Of a stretch of DNA of 64,000 nt, positions 46,055-58,307 are shown in pieces. The DNA lies in NCBI GenBank assembly GCA_964019695.1, contig OZ026524.1, positions 63,619,066 to 63,683,065 of the forward strand, written 5' to 3'. The stretch is from Loripinus fragilis (lineage: Eukaryota > Mollusca > Bivalvia > Lucinida > Lucinidae). How positions within the stretch are numbered: the stretch's first letter is position 1; the number at the start of each line of letters is the position of its first letter. Both the position numbers and the translations under genes were made by a program. The notes under the pieces are model-generated. The model saw only the letters and a program-made list of their open reading frames with translations. It ran no database searches and was not told the origin of the DNA.

Positions 46055-46120
46055 CAAACAGAGTCGATGCAGATTAGGCTGCTCCTGTAGGAACAATCTG
46101 ATCTGGATCCACATTGTTTG
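46055..46120. repeat. 66-bp foldback P1, copy 2
   Basis: CAAACAGAGTCGATGCAGAT ... ATCTGGATCCACATTGTTTG around GCTGCTCCTGTAGGAACA. More diverged than the other two. Confidence 0.65.
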
Positions 46121-46276
46121 CCCTAATACTTACATTAGTCAAATAATGCTAGCAAAAATATAGCAGACAACTTAACCCTTAAAGCGCCAAGAAAAAAAAG
46201 CATCTGAAAATGTTGTCTGTTCATGTCGTCTGCTGCAAATAATTGCCTAGCATTACTGACGAATTAAGTATAGAAG

Positions 46277-46342
46277 CAAACAGTGTGGACCCAGAACTGA
46301 CTGCTCCTATAGGAGCAGTCTGATCTGGGTCCACACTGTTTG
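46277..46342. repeat. 66-bp foldback P1, copy 3
   Basis: CAAACAGTGTGGACCCAGA ... TCTGGGTCCACACTGTTTG arms pair almost perfectly around ACTGCTCCTATAGGAGCAGT. Confidence 0.75.
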
Positions 46343-46631
46343 CCATAGAGGCTTCTTAAACATTTCAGCAGACGAGAAAAGCAGATGACCTTTGTTGCAA
46401 TTGGCGCATTAAGGGTTAAGCAGACTGCATTTTCAGATGATCTTTTTCAGGCTCTTTAAGAGTAACATAAAAAGATGAGTCACCCCTTAAGATGTTGGTA
46501 ATACCGCATGTGTCAGCAGCAAAGGCTCCGACGAGTCTGTGCAGATGAGCAGTCTCACCTGAGCTTTCACTGCTCATACATATACATTAGAAGTAAAGAA
46601 AGACTCAAACAAAAATTTGTGCCTCTAGCTC

Positions 46632-46880
46632 CACTACATGTGCAGATCCAGAAAACTTTGACTACGTTTTTTTTCTTATTTGATGAGGAGAGAGAGGGTC
46701 CATATACCACTATAAGCTAGCCATCATCGGCCCGCCAGTGGAACGCCATTTAAATGGTGTTTCGTTGGCGGGCCGATGGTAGCCCAACATTGAATGCTAG
46801 CTTGGTAGCTTTGTGGTTTTACAGGGAATGCGGACCAGTATCGGTAAGAAACAATATTGCCCCCCTCTGGATCCGCACAT
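46632..46880. mobile_element. P17-type TIR element, short copy
   Basis: GATCCAGAAAACTTTGACTA start, inner pair CATCGGCCCGCCAGTGGAAC / GTTTCGTTGGCGGGCCGATG, and GGATCCGCACATGC end, matching 3488-4070. Confidence 0.6.
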
Positions 46881-46894
46881 GCCTACCATATGTA

Positions 46895-46895
<1 letters not shown>

Positions 46896-46938
<43 letters not shown>
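46896..46938. repeat. (CT)n microsatellite
   Basis: About 42 bp of CT. Confidence 0.95.
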
Positions 46939-46940
<2 letters not shown>

Positions 46941-47284
46941 GGCTAGTGTATGAGCTATTTGCAACAGGTATTGCACTACAAAAATATTTTGTTTATAAAA
47001 ACTGTTTATGTAAAATAATTCAAATCCTATCTATAAAACTCACTATTTCTAAAAAAATCTTTGCTGACACCACCCAACGTGAACATTGCACCGCTTACAA
47101 CAACAGTTCCTTTTAAGCGGGTGCAATGGCATGGCCTCGTGTATGATGTCAAATATAAATCATGCTTATTGCAGAACATATACCCTGCATAAATTTATAT
47201 TGCCTAACATCAAAATGTCTTCGCCTAGAGCAAAATTAATCTATGGTGCCAAACTCTAGATCATGTAGATTAGAGTGCGAAATC

Positions 47285-47710
47285 AAAAATTATTTTTCTT
47301 ATTTCTCAACAAAACATATGTTCCTGGTACTCAAAAGAACCATCACAAAAAATGTTTATGAGGACTAATGTAAACAGAATGCCAAAATTATCCGGACAGG
47401 TACCGCTACCAAGCAGGCACATGGCGTCATAACAACGTCATACCAACGTCGATGCGATGTCATGACGTCACCCCGACGTTGATACGACGTTATTTTAAGG
47501 TTGTGTGACTGCTGCAGAAGTTGACAAAATCAAAGAAGCGTTGGTTCAGATAAAGAATAATTCAGTGTAAAATTGTGAATATTTTTATCCATTAGTTTTT
47601 ATATCTGTTTTGGGTGCTCAAACCCCCTTCTCTTTGAGGCTGTTCTTTTGAGTACCCACAACATAAGTTTTGTTGGGAAATAAAAAAACTAATTTTAAAT
47701 TATATAGGCA
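47285..47710. mobile_element. Element P14 with long TIRs and a nested palindrome
   Basis: Left ATTTTTCTTATTTCTCAAC and GGTACTCAAAAGAAC are mirrored at the right by TTCTTTTGAGTACCCACAAC and TTGGGAAATAAAAAAAC. The P9 palindrome (47421-47507) lies inside. Non-coding. Confidence 0.6.
47421..47507. repeat. CGTCGATGCGATGTCA palindrome P9, copy 2
   Basis: AACAACGTCATACCAACGTC arm, centre ATGTCATGACGTCA, then GACGTTGATACGACGTT. Compare 40049-40140. Confidence 0.6.
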
Positions 47711-47970
47711 TATACTTGTAAACCAATGTATTATGCTTGTCCAGGCCTGAGCTATGATGTTTAGTCTCGTTAAACCTTGTCTATCTTCCAAAGTGTACTG
47801 AAGGAATACGGTCAACATACTTTTTTTCTTTCTTCCTTTCAACTTTCATAACTCTATCTTTCCCATTTTAAATATGAAAAAGACTCTCTCGCACCCACTC
47901 TTACGATTTCCAACTAAGGTTGTGCAAATAAATACGCAGTTTAATAACTCTCCATCTCCCTCTCATTGCC

Positions 47971-47971
47971 A

Positions 47972-48040
<69 letters not shown>
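47971..48040. repeat. (CT)n microsatellite
   Basis: About 70 bp of CT with one TT interruption. Confidence 0.95.
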
Positions 48041-48044
<4 letters not shown>

Positions 48045-48296
48045 TTCCTTAAATAAATATCTTTCTCATTTGTTTTCTTTACATATTCTACCTGTAGCGC
48101 TAGTTGATTATTCTTTGTAATGTTTCTATACTATTCACATATGTTGTATATGCATTTTGTGTCAGGAAATGGCTTACATACAAGCTTAAAGCTTACTGTC
48201 AGATCCTGAAAATATTAACATTGTATTTATTTGTCTACATGCAAATTATCTGAATAAAATATTGTTTAAACCAAATTATATAGGCAGTAGGTACTC

Positions 48297-49596
<1,300 letters not shown>

Positions 49597-50249
49597 TATA
49601 TATTAGAAGAAAGATCAGACACTGTTTTTGTGGCCTCTGATCTGGGTCTGTCGTATCTGCCTATGTCCTGCAAAAATTGGCCAATGGCGATTTTAAGTCC
49701 ATGCTTCATGTCAGATGTAAATAGAAAAATATGTAGATCATAATATGAACCGACTACTCCAGATCTGCACTATGTTCAAGGCATTTGAGTTGGTCTAAAA
49801 GGCGGAATCACATATATAATATTAGCTAGTCTATGCATAAGATTTTGGTATCCACTAGCTATAGTATCACAAAGACGACCAGAAAACGCTCAAGCAAGCC
49901 TTCACACCCATAGAGTCTCACTAGAGTATTACACAGTATAGAGTAGGGCTCAGACCAAATTATTTCACCACCTTTACTTGATACTTATAGAATGATTCTA
50001 AGCATTGTCCTGCTGAACCCGGATTTGTTATTCTTTGAAAACACATCAGATCCAGATCTGCTCGCTTACGATGAAGCGCACTGGTTCCACTCTTTTTTAC
50101 CACTGGAATGCTGCAGATTAACCGGATAAAAGTTTAGGAGTTCATAAAAATATTCAGCATGATTGGGATAAAGATAGGTACCATTTTTGTTTGGACTATA
50201 CGTCACTGGCTGGCTCAAATTTTGCTTTGGCATAGTATTGAAGAATGAT
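49597..50249. other. Sequence between Tc1 element and repeat-protein gene
   Basis: Would include the 3'UTR of the minus-strand gene at 50250. No AATAAA-type signal (seen as TTTATT on the plus strand) was noticed close downstream of its stop. Confidence 0.4.
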
Positions 50250-50332
50250 CTAGTAACTCTTCGCCATAGATCGTCGAAGTCCAGGTGCAGAAACCGTTTG
50301 TTTGCGTCCTTGGGCGGCAAATATGTCCCCAA
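50066..50332 (-). CDS. Overlapping 88-codon frame at the 3' end of the repeat-protein gene
   Basis: A second minus-strand frame overlaps the last 27 codons of the gene above and runs 180 bp past its stop. It begins MGTYLPPKDANKRFLHLDF and includes QPVTYSPNKNGTYLYPN. Composition is protein-like. It could be chance, an extension reached by alternative splicing or frameshift, or the older C-terminus. Not supported by repeat homology. Confidence 0.25.
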   Translation of the reverse strand: MGTYLPPKDANKRFLHLDFDDLWRRVTRSFFNTMPKQNLSQPVTYSPNKNGTYLYPNHAEYFYELLNFYPVNLQHSSGKKEWNQCASS

Positions 50333-51200
50333 TCTGTCCTCTATTGAGTTTTATAATGTGTTTAGCTTCCTTAGACGTCGCCCTTGGTGGAGGTTTCGAG
50401 TCTCTAGGTAGGTGACTTCCTTCATGCATCAGCCTATTCATTCTTCCGCCTTTATCAAGATTTGCTGACTCCATACCTGCTCCACTGACTTTTGGAGCAG
50501 GTCTGGCTGACACAGGTAATCGGCCATATTTGCCCATGAGATTACCCATAACACCTTTTCCCTTTTCTGCGTTTTCGCTGGCTTCCGGTTTCACTCTTGG
50601 GGCATAATCTGGTCGAGATGATAGAGAACCATAACTATGAAGGGTTTTGTTCATTTGACCCCCTCTGTCGAGTTCAGCGTTGGCAGTGGCCTCTGACTTT
50701 ACTCTTGGTTCTGGTCGAGCAGAACTGGGTAGTTTTCTTGGCTCATGTAAAAGACAGTTCATTCGACCTCCAAGGTGCTGTTCCGCTGTTTCCTCCGCTT
50801 CCGGTTTTACCCGAGGTGCACTTCTTGCAGACTGTGGCTGACTGCCATACGAATTGAACAAAGCTGCAGTCTGTCTGCCTTTGTGACTTTCTGCTATCGG
50901 TTCCGCTTCTGCCTTTACTCTAGGAACAGCATCTATGTCCGCCCTTGGTGTAGCTGCTCCATGCAGCAATGTGTTTACAGTGCCATGTCTACCAAGTTCA
51001 TAGTTATTTCTAGCATCATTACCAGGACACCGTGGTGTTGGCATTGGCTCGTCAACAAACCTTGGATTATCAGTGAACAAATTCAAAGAGCCGCGCCCAT
51101 TCTGAGCAAACTGTTCTGCTTCGGGTTTTACCCTGGCATTTGGTCTCGGAGTCGCTACACTTGGGTGGGTATTATACCCTGTATACGGTTTAACCTCCAT
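50250..51200 (-). CDS. Tandem-repeat protein, 316 aa, unknown function
   Basis: About eight tandem repeats of 35-37 residues fill the protein. The consensus is PRVKPEA-E-AE---GG-MN-LLH-YG-LP-SAR, with clear units near residues 22, 57, 93, 128, 165, 200, 235 and 270. Basic, Pro/Gly/Ser-rich, no signal peptide or membrane segment; the conserved Gly-Arg-Met-Asn-x-Leu-hydrophobic core suggests short ordered motifs in a scaffold-like protein. The start MEVKPYTGYN is supported by an in-frame TAA immediately before ATG. Repeats differ from each other at many third positions, so they are old and under selection. Function and family not recognised; structural or cytoskeletal roles are only guesses. 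Confidence 0.75.
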   Translation of the reverse strand: MEVKPYTGYNTHPSVATPRPNARVKPEAEQFAQNGRGSLNLFTDNPRFVDEPMPTPRCPGNDARNNYELGRHGTVNTLLHGAATPRADIDAVPRVKAEAEPIAESHKGRQTAALFNSYGSQPQSARSAPRVKPEAEETAEQHLGGRMNCLLHEPRKLPSSARPEPRVKSEATANAELDRGGQMNKTLHSYGSLSSRPDYAPRVKPEASENAEKGKGVMGNLMGKYGRLPVSARPAPKVSGAGMESANLDKGGRMNRLMHEGSHLPRDSKPPPRATSKEAKHIIKLNRGQIGDIFAAQGRKQTVSAPGLRRSMAKSY

Positions 51201-51260
51201 TTAGATCTTACTGGTGATTCCACTGTTACATGTAAGCCATTTTGTAGGGCGCTACCAGGC
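51201..51260 (-). other. 5'UTR part of the repeat-protein exon with splice acceptor
   Basis: ATTATTTATTAACTTTCAG precedes the exon, giving a 60-nt leader in this exon. It contains a 4-codon upstream ORF (ATGGCTTACATGTAA). An upstream noncoding exon is implied; a possible donor CAG|GTAAGTATCTG sits near 58651 but is unproven. Confidence 0.5.
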
Positions 51261-51936
51261 CTGAAAGTTAATAAATAATTATGAAAATCAAAATCCAGTT
51301 AAATCATGCATATGTTTTGAGCTCAAGTACCTTGATTTTGCTTTGAGATTCTTCGTGAAAATTAAAAATAAAAAGTAAACTGGATGCAATCAGCAGATGT
51401 ACGCTAAAAGGATCTAGAGTTGCCGGATTACAAAGCGTAGAAATCAAATAAGACAAATAAGCCATACGGTATATTGATCAGGCGCGTAGCAAGGCGGAGG
51501 CCAGGAAGCCTGGGCTTCAACATCATATGGGCATAGACACGAGATACCCTGACTTTTCTTGATTGTGAACAACAAAGGCGCAGATCAGCGTCTTTATCAT
51601 TCGCTATCTGAAAAGTAAAGTGACAAGGTCAGATATCTCTTAATTCTCCAAATATTTTGGCGGGCTTCAACATGATAAAGCCTACATATACTGAGTTCCA
51701 CAGCCAAGGCAACTCTCAGTTTAAACTTGAATAATTATTTTCGGTTTAAGTCGATTACGTGTATTTGTAATTCGGCATCTTTGACACACACATATATATA
51801 TGTATATAGACATAGCCAATCCATTTTAGGAGATGACCTGTGAAAATCAGACGAAATTGCTTCATGACTGATGCAGGAGGCATTTTAAAAAGTGAAAGAA
51901 ATCAGTATTTTAGTCAATTTTCTGCACATATTTAAC
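51261..51936. other. No gene seen; fragment of MITE P4
   Basis: ACAACAAAGGCGCAGATCAG near 51567 is a piece of P4. Otherwise unrecognised. Confidence 0.4.
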
Positions 51937-52065
51937 CTTGAACGAAAAAACGAATTGCACAAATTCGTCAATGTCCCGATACATTTTCTTCAGTAAGGCT
52001 AGCTTGCTCATACGGGCAACCTCTGAAATAGCATCGACAACGTCGCCAAGTGGCGTTGGTGCCAT
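51937..52065 (-). CDS. Possible first coding exon, 43 codons
   Basis: Begins MAPTPLGDVVDAISEVARM and continues SKLALLKKMYRDIDEFVQF to FSFK, then AAG|GTTAAATATG, a possible though weak donor; without splicing the frame ends eight codons later. An in-frame TAA lies just upstream of the ATG. Base composition is clearly more GC-rich and codon-like than its surroundings, and the peptide looks helical. It cannot join the 51260 exon in frame, so it would belong to another transcript. Confidence 0.4.
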
Positions 52066-52409
52066 AAAACGATCGATTTACGGGTACCAAAAATCAAAGG
52101 CGATTCCTGACCTTACGTAGCAACTTTAGACTTTTCATTTCGCATACACTTTACAGGGCGATTGTTCCAGATTTTGAATATGTGCATGTCTTTGATATAA
52201 TCACGAGCCCGTGCACGTGAAGCACTGGAAATGCATATTTGTAAGCAGAGGCGAGTATTCACGCTTGCGCACTAAAACGTGGATTTGATTAATTGCAGAA
52301 ATGTAGTCCGGCCGTTCAGGTAATAATCGGACACATACGTTTTCAGATTAAGGTTGCGCTTGGCAGTGGATCTCAGTATATATGTATATACATGTACATG
52401 TAGCACAAA

Positions 52410-53180
52410 AAGTGATTTAGTATGATCAGGAAATACCACAATCACACACCTCAGATCAACCCACGGCACCGTGAGGAAGAGATACAGACCACTTACAGCC
52501 ACAAGACAACAGGAGATAGCTAAAATAAAGCAACCAGCTCTCTCTTCCTAAGCGAGATGATCGCAAAACTTGAAAGGACACTCAAAAAGTACCATAGGCA
52601 GTTGGCACGTAAAAATATCCTGACTATATTAAGACTACTTATATTGACAAAAAATAATGAATAGCGATTTTCAGACCTCACCCCCACACAGGCCCTCCTA
52701 AATGGTCTTGATTTTTACATGCCAACTCTCTATGCTTAGTACTGCATAACAAAATAAGAAAAAAACAACCACATAAACAATGGGAGCGACAATACACAAT
52801 AAATCAACAACAACAGAACCAGCGCCTTAGAGCGGACAGCAGCAGAAGCTACTGAGGGGAGGGTGCTTGAGTGTACGTTACTGGCGCCAATTATTCACTA
52901 TAGATTCTGCTGTTGTTAAAACACACACAAAAATTAATTCACATGGGGGTTTTCCTAACTTATGCAATGCATCACAAAAGAGAAACAATCTAATCAAATT
53001 AACACATTATGATGAAACAAAGAAAAGGGCTCGCTACTCACAGATAGTCAGAGCTCTAGAAAACCTCAGCTTGAGCCACGGTGTGCCCAGCCAAAGACAA
53101 GCACTAGGCACCAACACATGATGAAAGTTTAAGGCCATGGTCATAATTGAGTCTAAGGCCTGATCCTACGTAGTGCAATT
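52410..53180 (+). repeat. Dispersed repeat family A, longest copy
   Basis: Order: AGTATGATCAGGAAATACCA, GGCACCGTGAGGAAGAGATA, CAGCTCTCTCTTCCTAAGC, ACAATGGGAGCGACAATACA, GAAACAATCTAATCAAATTA, GAGTCTAAGGCCTGATCC. Contains an inserted ~110-bp piece around 52610-52715 with a P16-like end (GACCTCACCCCCACACAGG). Non-coding. Confidence 0.6.
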
Positions 53181-53544
53181 ATTTTAGAATAAACACATAT
53201 ATATTAGGTAAAGAAAGAAGATTGTTTAAGCAGCATATTACGTTATCCTTATCTCAGCATAAAACATATCGAATCCTAAGCTGGTACTTGAGAATAAGTG
53301 TTAAAAGTACTCGGACAATGAGGTCCCAACATTAGACATAAAAGATTTATTTTGTGTCGAATACATTTAACATAAGCCCTGTGTGGCTCTTACTTCGACA
53401 AACAAAGTATAATAACAAGCATAAATATATCACAGAACATGCATAGTGAGTCTATTTACATTTATATATTGCAAGACTTTGAATAACAAAATCTAAAAAA
53501 ATTAAAGGATATATCTATTCAAATGTTCAAATAATAAAAAAGCA

Positions 53545-53595
53545 AGTGAGTATGATCAGGAAATACCAAAATCACACACTGCATGCATACCAATC
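53545..53595 (+). repeat. Family A fragment cut by the LINE
   Basis: AGTGAGTATGATCAGGAAATACC then CAAAATCACACACTGCATGC; similarity stops near 53595, where LINE sequence begins. Confidence 0.55.
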
Positions 53596-53599
53596 CAGC

Positions 53600-55130
53600 G
53601 TACCGTAAGTTGAATGCAAAAAAGACAGTGAAATGTGAATAACACTTGAAGGGCAACGCAACTGCAAATCTTCTCTTAAGAAATAAAGGGAAAGACACCA
53701 ACCCTCAAATTACCGTCCTGTCTCATTGACGTCAGTTGTCTCTAAAATCATGGAACATATTATCCACAGCTCTATCATGAGATTCTATGACAACCATAAA
53801 ATTCTTCATGACTGCCAGCATGGATTCAGGTCTAAAAGATCATGTGAAACCCAACTTATTGGAACACACCAATCCATTGCGAGTAAAATGAAAGGTAAAA
53901 GTCAGGTTGACGTGATCCAACTTGACTTTTCCAAAGCCTTTGACAAGGTCCCGCACAAATGGCTGATGTACAAACTACAATTCTATGGAGTCAGAGGTAA
54001 CACAGCCAAATGGATCCAGTCGTTCCTCAGCAACAGGAAACAGAAGGTGTTGCTTGAAGGAGAGATGTCATCAGAGAAAGATGTTTTGTCAGGAGTCCCC
54101 CAAGGAACTGTACTGGGACCACTACTCTTCCTGACATACATTAATGACCTCCCAGACTGTGTCGCCTCATCTGAAACCAAGCTATTTGCTGACGATAGTC
54201 TACTTTTCCGTCTGGTCAACTCCCAACAAGATGCAGATTATCTACAGAAAGACCTAACAGCCCTTGAGAAATGGGAAAGAGAATGGTAGATGTCTTTCCA
54301 TCCGGAAAAGTGTACTGTGATCAGAATGCATGCCTCAAAGAAGAGTGTGATCAACACCACATACACCCTGCACAACCAAGTCCTGCAAACCACAGACAGC
54401 AGCAAATACCTAGGAGTCACATGGAGCGATGACCTCACTTGGCAAAAACATGTGGACATAACGACCAACAAAGCCAACAGAACTCTAGGATTTATCCGCC
54501 GCAACCTCAGGGACTGCAGTAAACAAGTGAAAGCGACAGCATACACCACTATGGTCAGGCCTACCCTTGAGTACTCATCACCAGTATGGGACCCAAAACC
54601 CCTACCCTTGCGCCAAAAATTAGAGCAGGTTCAACCGAAGGCTGCCAGATTTGTCCACTCAGCATATACAGACAGAATCCCAGGTTGTGTGACAAATTTG
54701 GTGCAGGATTTAGGCTGGGAATCACTTGAACGCAGAAGGTACATCTCACAGCTAATGATGATCTTCAAGATACACCACCAGATTGTCGAGGTCTCTGGCG
54801 CAACTGAATTACTACAGCAAAATGACACAAGAACCAGGGGCTCACATCGCTTCAAACAGTCAACTTGTGCAACCACCAGCTACAGGGACTCATTCTTTCC
54901 TCACACTATCAGCGACTGGAATCGCCTACCGACACAGGCCACCGACTGCACCACCATAGAGGCGTTCCGGGCAAGTCTGGGATCCCTCGATGACGAGACA
55001 CCTGTATATAGTTTTAATCATGCACACACAACTCTTTTATTTGGCTGCACAGATTTTACACAGGGTTTTCGACATTCCAATCTGGATTCCAACCCTTCAC
55101 CCGGATGATGATGATGATGATGATGATGAA
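53600..55130 (+). mobile_element. 5'-truncated jockey/CR1-like LINE
   Basis: Holds the reverse transcriptase from its early motifs to the C-terminus and a (GAT)n tail at 55103-55129. The endonuclease part is missing, as usual for 5' truncation. The sequence begins abruptly inside a family A repeat. Confidence 0.8.
53687..55108 (+). pseudogene. LINE reverse transcriptase, one internal stop
   Basis: Motifs in order: NYRPVSLTSVVSKIMEHII, QHGFRSKRSCETQL, QLDFSKAFDKVPHKW (first catalytic Asp), GVPQGTVLGPLLFLTYIND, LFADDSLLFR (FADD catalytic pair), then thumb and C-terminal FIRRNLRDCSKQVK, PTLEYSSPVWDP and FPHTISDWNRLP. A single in-frame TAG at 54287-54289 splits otherwise continuous reading frame; a frameshift also lies upstream near 53680. 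Enzyme role: target-primed reverse transcription of its own RNA. Not active as read. Confidence 0.85.
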
Positions 55131-55800
55131 GGGAAGAAAGCAGTGCACAATATTTATGTTGCAAAGTAATCACTTCCGAGTTAAACATGCAGGTACACAT
55201 ACCTTAAAATAAAAGGCACATACCCTCACTCCCTCAGTGAAAATGGACACTTGTAATGCACATTGAAAGAATTAGTGGAGACATGTATGTAAGTTAATCA
55301 TGTATTGAATAAATTCTGTTAAAATATCCAAGTCTCATTTCTCGCTAATAGAATAGATAGCTGATCTTGTCCTGCATTCTGTCTGATACCAGGGGTATGT
55401 GAAGAAAGACCCTGCTGATACTAACAGACTCTGTGCAGACCTGCATAGAATGTCCAAAAGGGCGTTAGACACTATATAATCATAGATAGTTGCATTGTTA
55501 GTGCCTATTCGTATGAAATGATTATTTTCAGTCAAGTTACGACAGTTTTTACAAACTTCTTCGAAATATGGTACTGTCTGACAACTGGTTTTACGTTAGC
55601 TCACCAATCGAAATTCTACAACTGAACGCAATTCCGATTAAACTAGTGCTGTTAATTTACAGTTTACAATCTTGTGATCCTATTTTCGACCTAGGCTTTT
55701 CATTCACACGTCGTCTGATCCGGTATATGAGAAAAAACTTGCCAATTTAACGGGCACCTGCAACGTAACTAATGTAAACAGGAAATGAATTTGACATAAG
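55131..55800. other. No gene seen
   Basis: Unrecognised AT-rich sequence with chance reading frames. Confidence 0.4.
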
Positions 55801-55939
55801 CCTCGATCTGGGCTTACACTATCCGGCGGGATCCTATGTTAAATTATCCGGGATCCATGATATGAGTGTGGTGTTAATTCCACAGCTACACATCAGATTT
55901 TTTTCTATAAATTTGGCATCAATTTAAAGGGGAATTATA

Positions 55940-56700
55940 TATCTATCAGATGGTGTAAAGACAATGCGGATATTTATATTTTATATGATAATTTTACACG
56001 CAAAAATTGTGGGATCCTCGAAAATACTGTTTTTACCATCCGGGACGCAAGGGGTGATCCGGGAGGGGATGTTGGTTCGACATAATTATCTCAATATCTT
56101 TACATCAAATTTTTATAAACTTTGTAACAGTTAAAGACGAGTTATTTATCTTTCAGATGATGTAAAGAAAATGCGAAAATTCGGAATTTTAATATACTTT
56201 TTTATTTCAAAATTTGCGGGATCCTCGAAAATTTGGTCATTTTTTTGCGGTAAGCATGTAGGTGGTGTTGGTTCGACATAAATATCTCAATATCCACACA
56301 TCAGATTTTATAAACTTGGTATCAGTTTAAATAGGAGTTATTCACCTATTCGGAAATGTTAAGAAAATGCCAAAATAAAATTCGGAATATTACTATGAAT
56401 ATTTAACGTCAAAATTTGCGGTATCCTCGAATTTTTTGTAAAATTATGCGGGACTCATTGGGATGTTGTTGTGGCAACATAAATATCTCAATAACAATTT
56501 AGTATCGGTTTAAAGAGAAAGTATTTATCTATTAGATGATATAAAGAAACAAACAATCGGAAGTTGGGTGTGTGTTTTTTACCTTGCAAAAATTGCGGGA
56601 TCCTCTCCAATCTGGGTTGAATGGTCAGTGATTCATTAGAGGTGGTATTGTCGCAACATGACTATCTCAATATTTTCTAAACTTATATTTTTAAAAATTT
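55940..56700. repeat. Subterminal ~190-bp repeats of the 2.49-kb element
   Basis: Units recur near 55945, 56150, 56345 and 56530, with TCGACATAAATATCTCAATA at each junction. Similarity fades to the right. Confidence 0.65.
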
Positions 56701-57009
56701 GTTAAACTCCCGGTATGCTGTGATGAATTTCAAGTGACGCATTATCATCTTATTTTGTTAACTTGGGATGCTTGATAAATTCCTATTTCATTGCATATAT
56801 CGTACTATTAAAAAATGGGCCCCAGGGGTTTTGGGGATCTGGGGAGTATGGCTATTTATTTTCAGGGAGCTGGTGAGCACTGGTCATTATTTTCAGGTAT
56901 TTGGGGAGCAAGCTCATAGTTTTTTTTAGATTTAGGGAGCCCTGAAAAAAAGTAAAAATAAAATCTCACCTTAAAGGACAAGCCTTAATTACGTTTGATT
57001 TTTTATCTT

Positions 57010-57610
57010 CGGCTTCTGGGGGGGGGGGGGGGGGGAGCCCACACACACCCCTTTGATAATCTAAATGTATTTACTTTTGTGCTAACATGCTAATCTGGAT
57101 TGGTACTGGTGACTGATGTGGTGAATAATTTTACTATTGTGGGAAATTATCCTTAGAATTGTTGATTTTAGGTTGATAATAACGTATTTTAGAACACTAA
57201 AAATGCGCCAGATTGCACCATTTTAATACGAAAGTTTTTCGGGGAGAATGCCCCCGGACCCCCTAGCACGAATCTGAAACTACGTCATTACAGGACAATC
57301 TACGCGCCTGGTATGTAATATTTGATGTAAAAAGGAAAAGCCTCCTTTTTTACATTTCATTGGCTTCTTGGGGCTATTGTCCCCCAGACCCCCTTGTAAC
57401 ATATGGATGTATTTATTTTTGTGCTAACGTGCGCATCTGGATTGATCTTTGAGAAAAATATGGATCAAAATTTGGGTTGCCGATTTATTATCCTAAAAAT
57501 TGTTGTTTTTTAGGTTGATAGTAACATACTTTGGAACACTCAGAATGCACCAGATCGCACCATTTTTATAAAAAAAAATCCGGGGGAACATTCCCCCCAT
57601 ACCCCCCCTC
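57010..57610. repeat. Two ~340-bp internal repeats with a poly(G) run
   Basis: TTTTGTGCTAACATGCTAATCTGG and CACCATTTTAATACG in the first are matched by TTTTGTGCTAACGTGCGCATCTGG and CACCATTTTTATA in the second. A run of 18 G lies at 57018-57035. Confidence 0.65.
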
Positions 57611-58307
57611 CCCCCTGGGGTCACGACGATTTGTAGAAAGAAACTTCGTCGAATGCGACATTTCGTCTAAAATGACAATTATTCTACTGCAACAGGTTGT
57701 CGAATACTCCTTCTTTTAGCTAAGACATTTTAAATGTATATATATAATAGCACAAATGTGAATCAACATCATAACAGAGCTAACTACTCACCTGGTATGT
57801 TATTCCCTATCTACGTAATAAGATGGTTTTTTATTAAAACATTGATGAATGTTGATCAAATATATTCTTACTTGTTGAAAATGAAATTAATTTATGTATA
57901 GGGCCTAATAGCAATTTTAACACTTTCTGGCTCGACAAACGTCGCGTCTGGTCTGGGTCTAAGCTGTTTACAAAATAAAATCGCTTTTCTTCTTGTTTTT
58001 AACGGATAAGAGTAACTTTACACCAAATTTAATGGCAACTGAACTGCCACTTTTTAGGCCCTGATCACAGAGAATAACTTTATTTTTTACAGTGTAGATC
58101 CGTCGTTTCTGAGTAAAACAGTCCGAGTAGAAAAATCTACAATGTAACAGATTCGCATTTTCTTTTTATCATCGGAGAGATATATTACTTCTCGTTAAAC
58201 TGATAGTCTGTTGTGTAGATATTGAAGATGTCGAACCAACACCACGCACCACGGATTCCGAATAATTTAACCGAGGATCCCGCCGAATAGTGTGCACCCT
58301 CGATCTG

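Larger units (their letters stand above)
55811..58297. mobile_element. 2.49-kb TIR transposon with 10-bp target duplication
   Basis: CCTCGATCTG occurs directly on both sides (55801-55810, 58298-58307). Ends GGCTTACACTATCCGGCGGG and the mirrored CCCGCCGAATAGTGTGCAC continue as a ~45-bp imperfect TIR with GGATCC and TTAAATTAT. Inside the left end are about four ~190-bp repeats (AGATGATGTAAAGAAAATGC, GCGGGATCCTCGAAAAT). The middle has two ~340-bp repeats with CATCTGGATTGAT and CCCCCGGACCCCC. No transposase. A 10-bp duplication fits MULE-like transposition best (inference). Confidence 0.75.

Noticed and set aside
57770..57800. Donor CAG|GTGAGTAG as part of a gene
   Set aside because: It lies inside the 2.49-kb transposon and the exon would be 15-19 bp with an uncertain acceptor.
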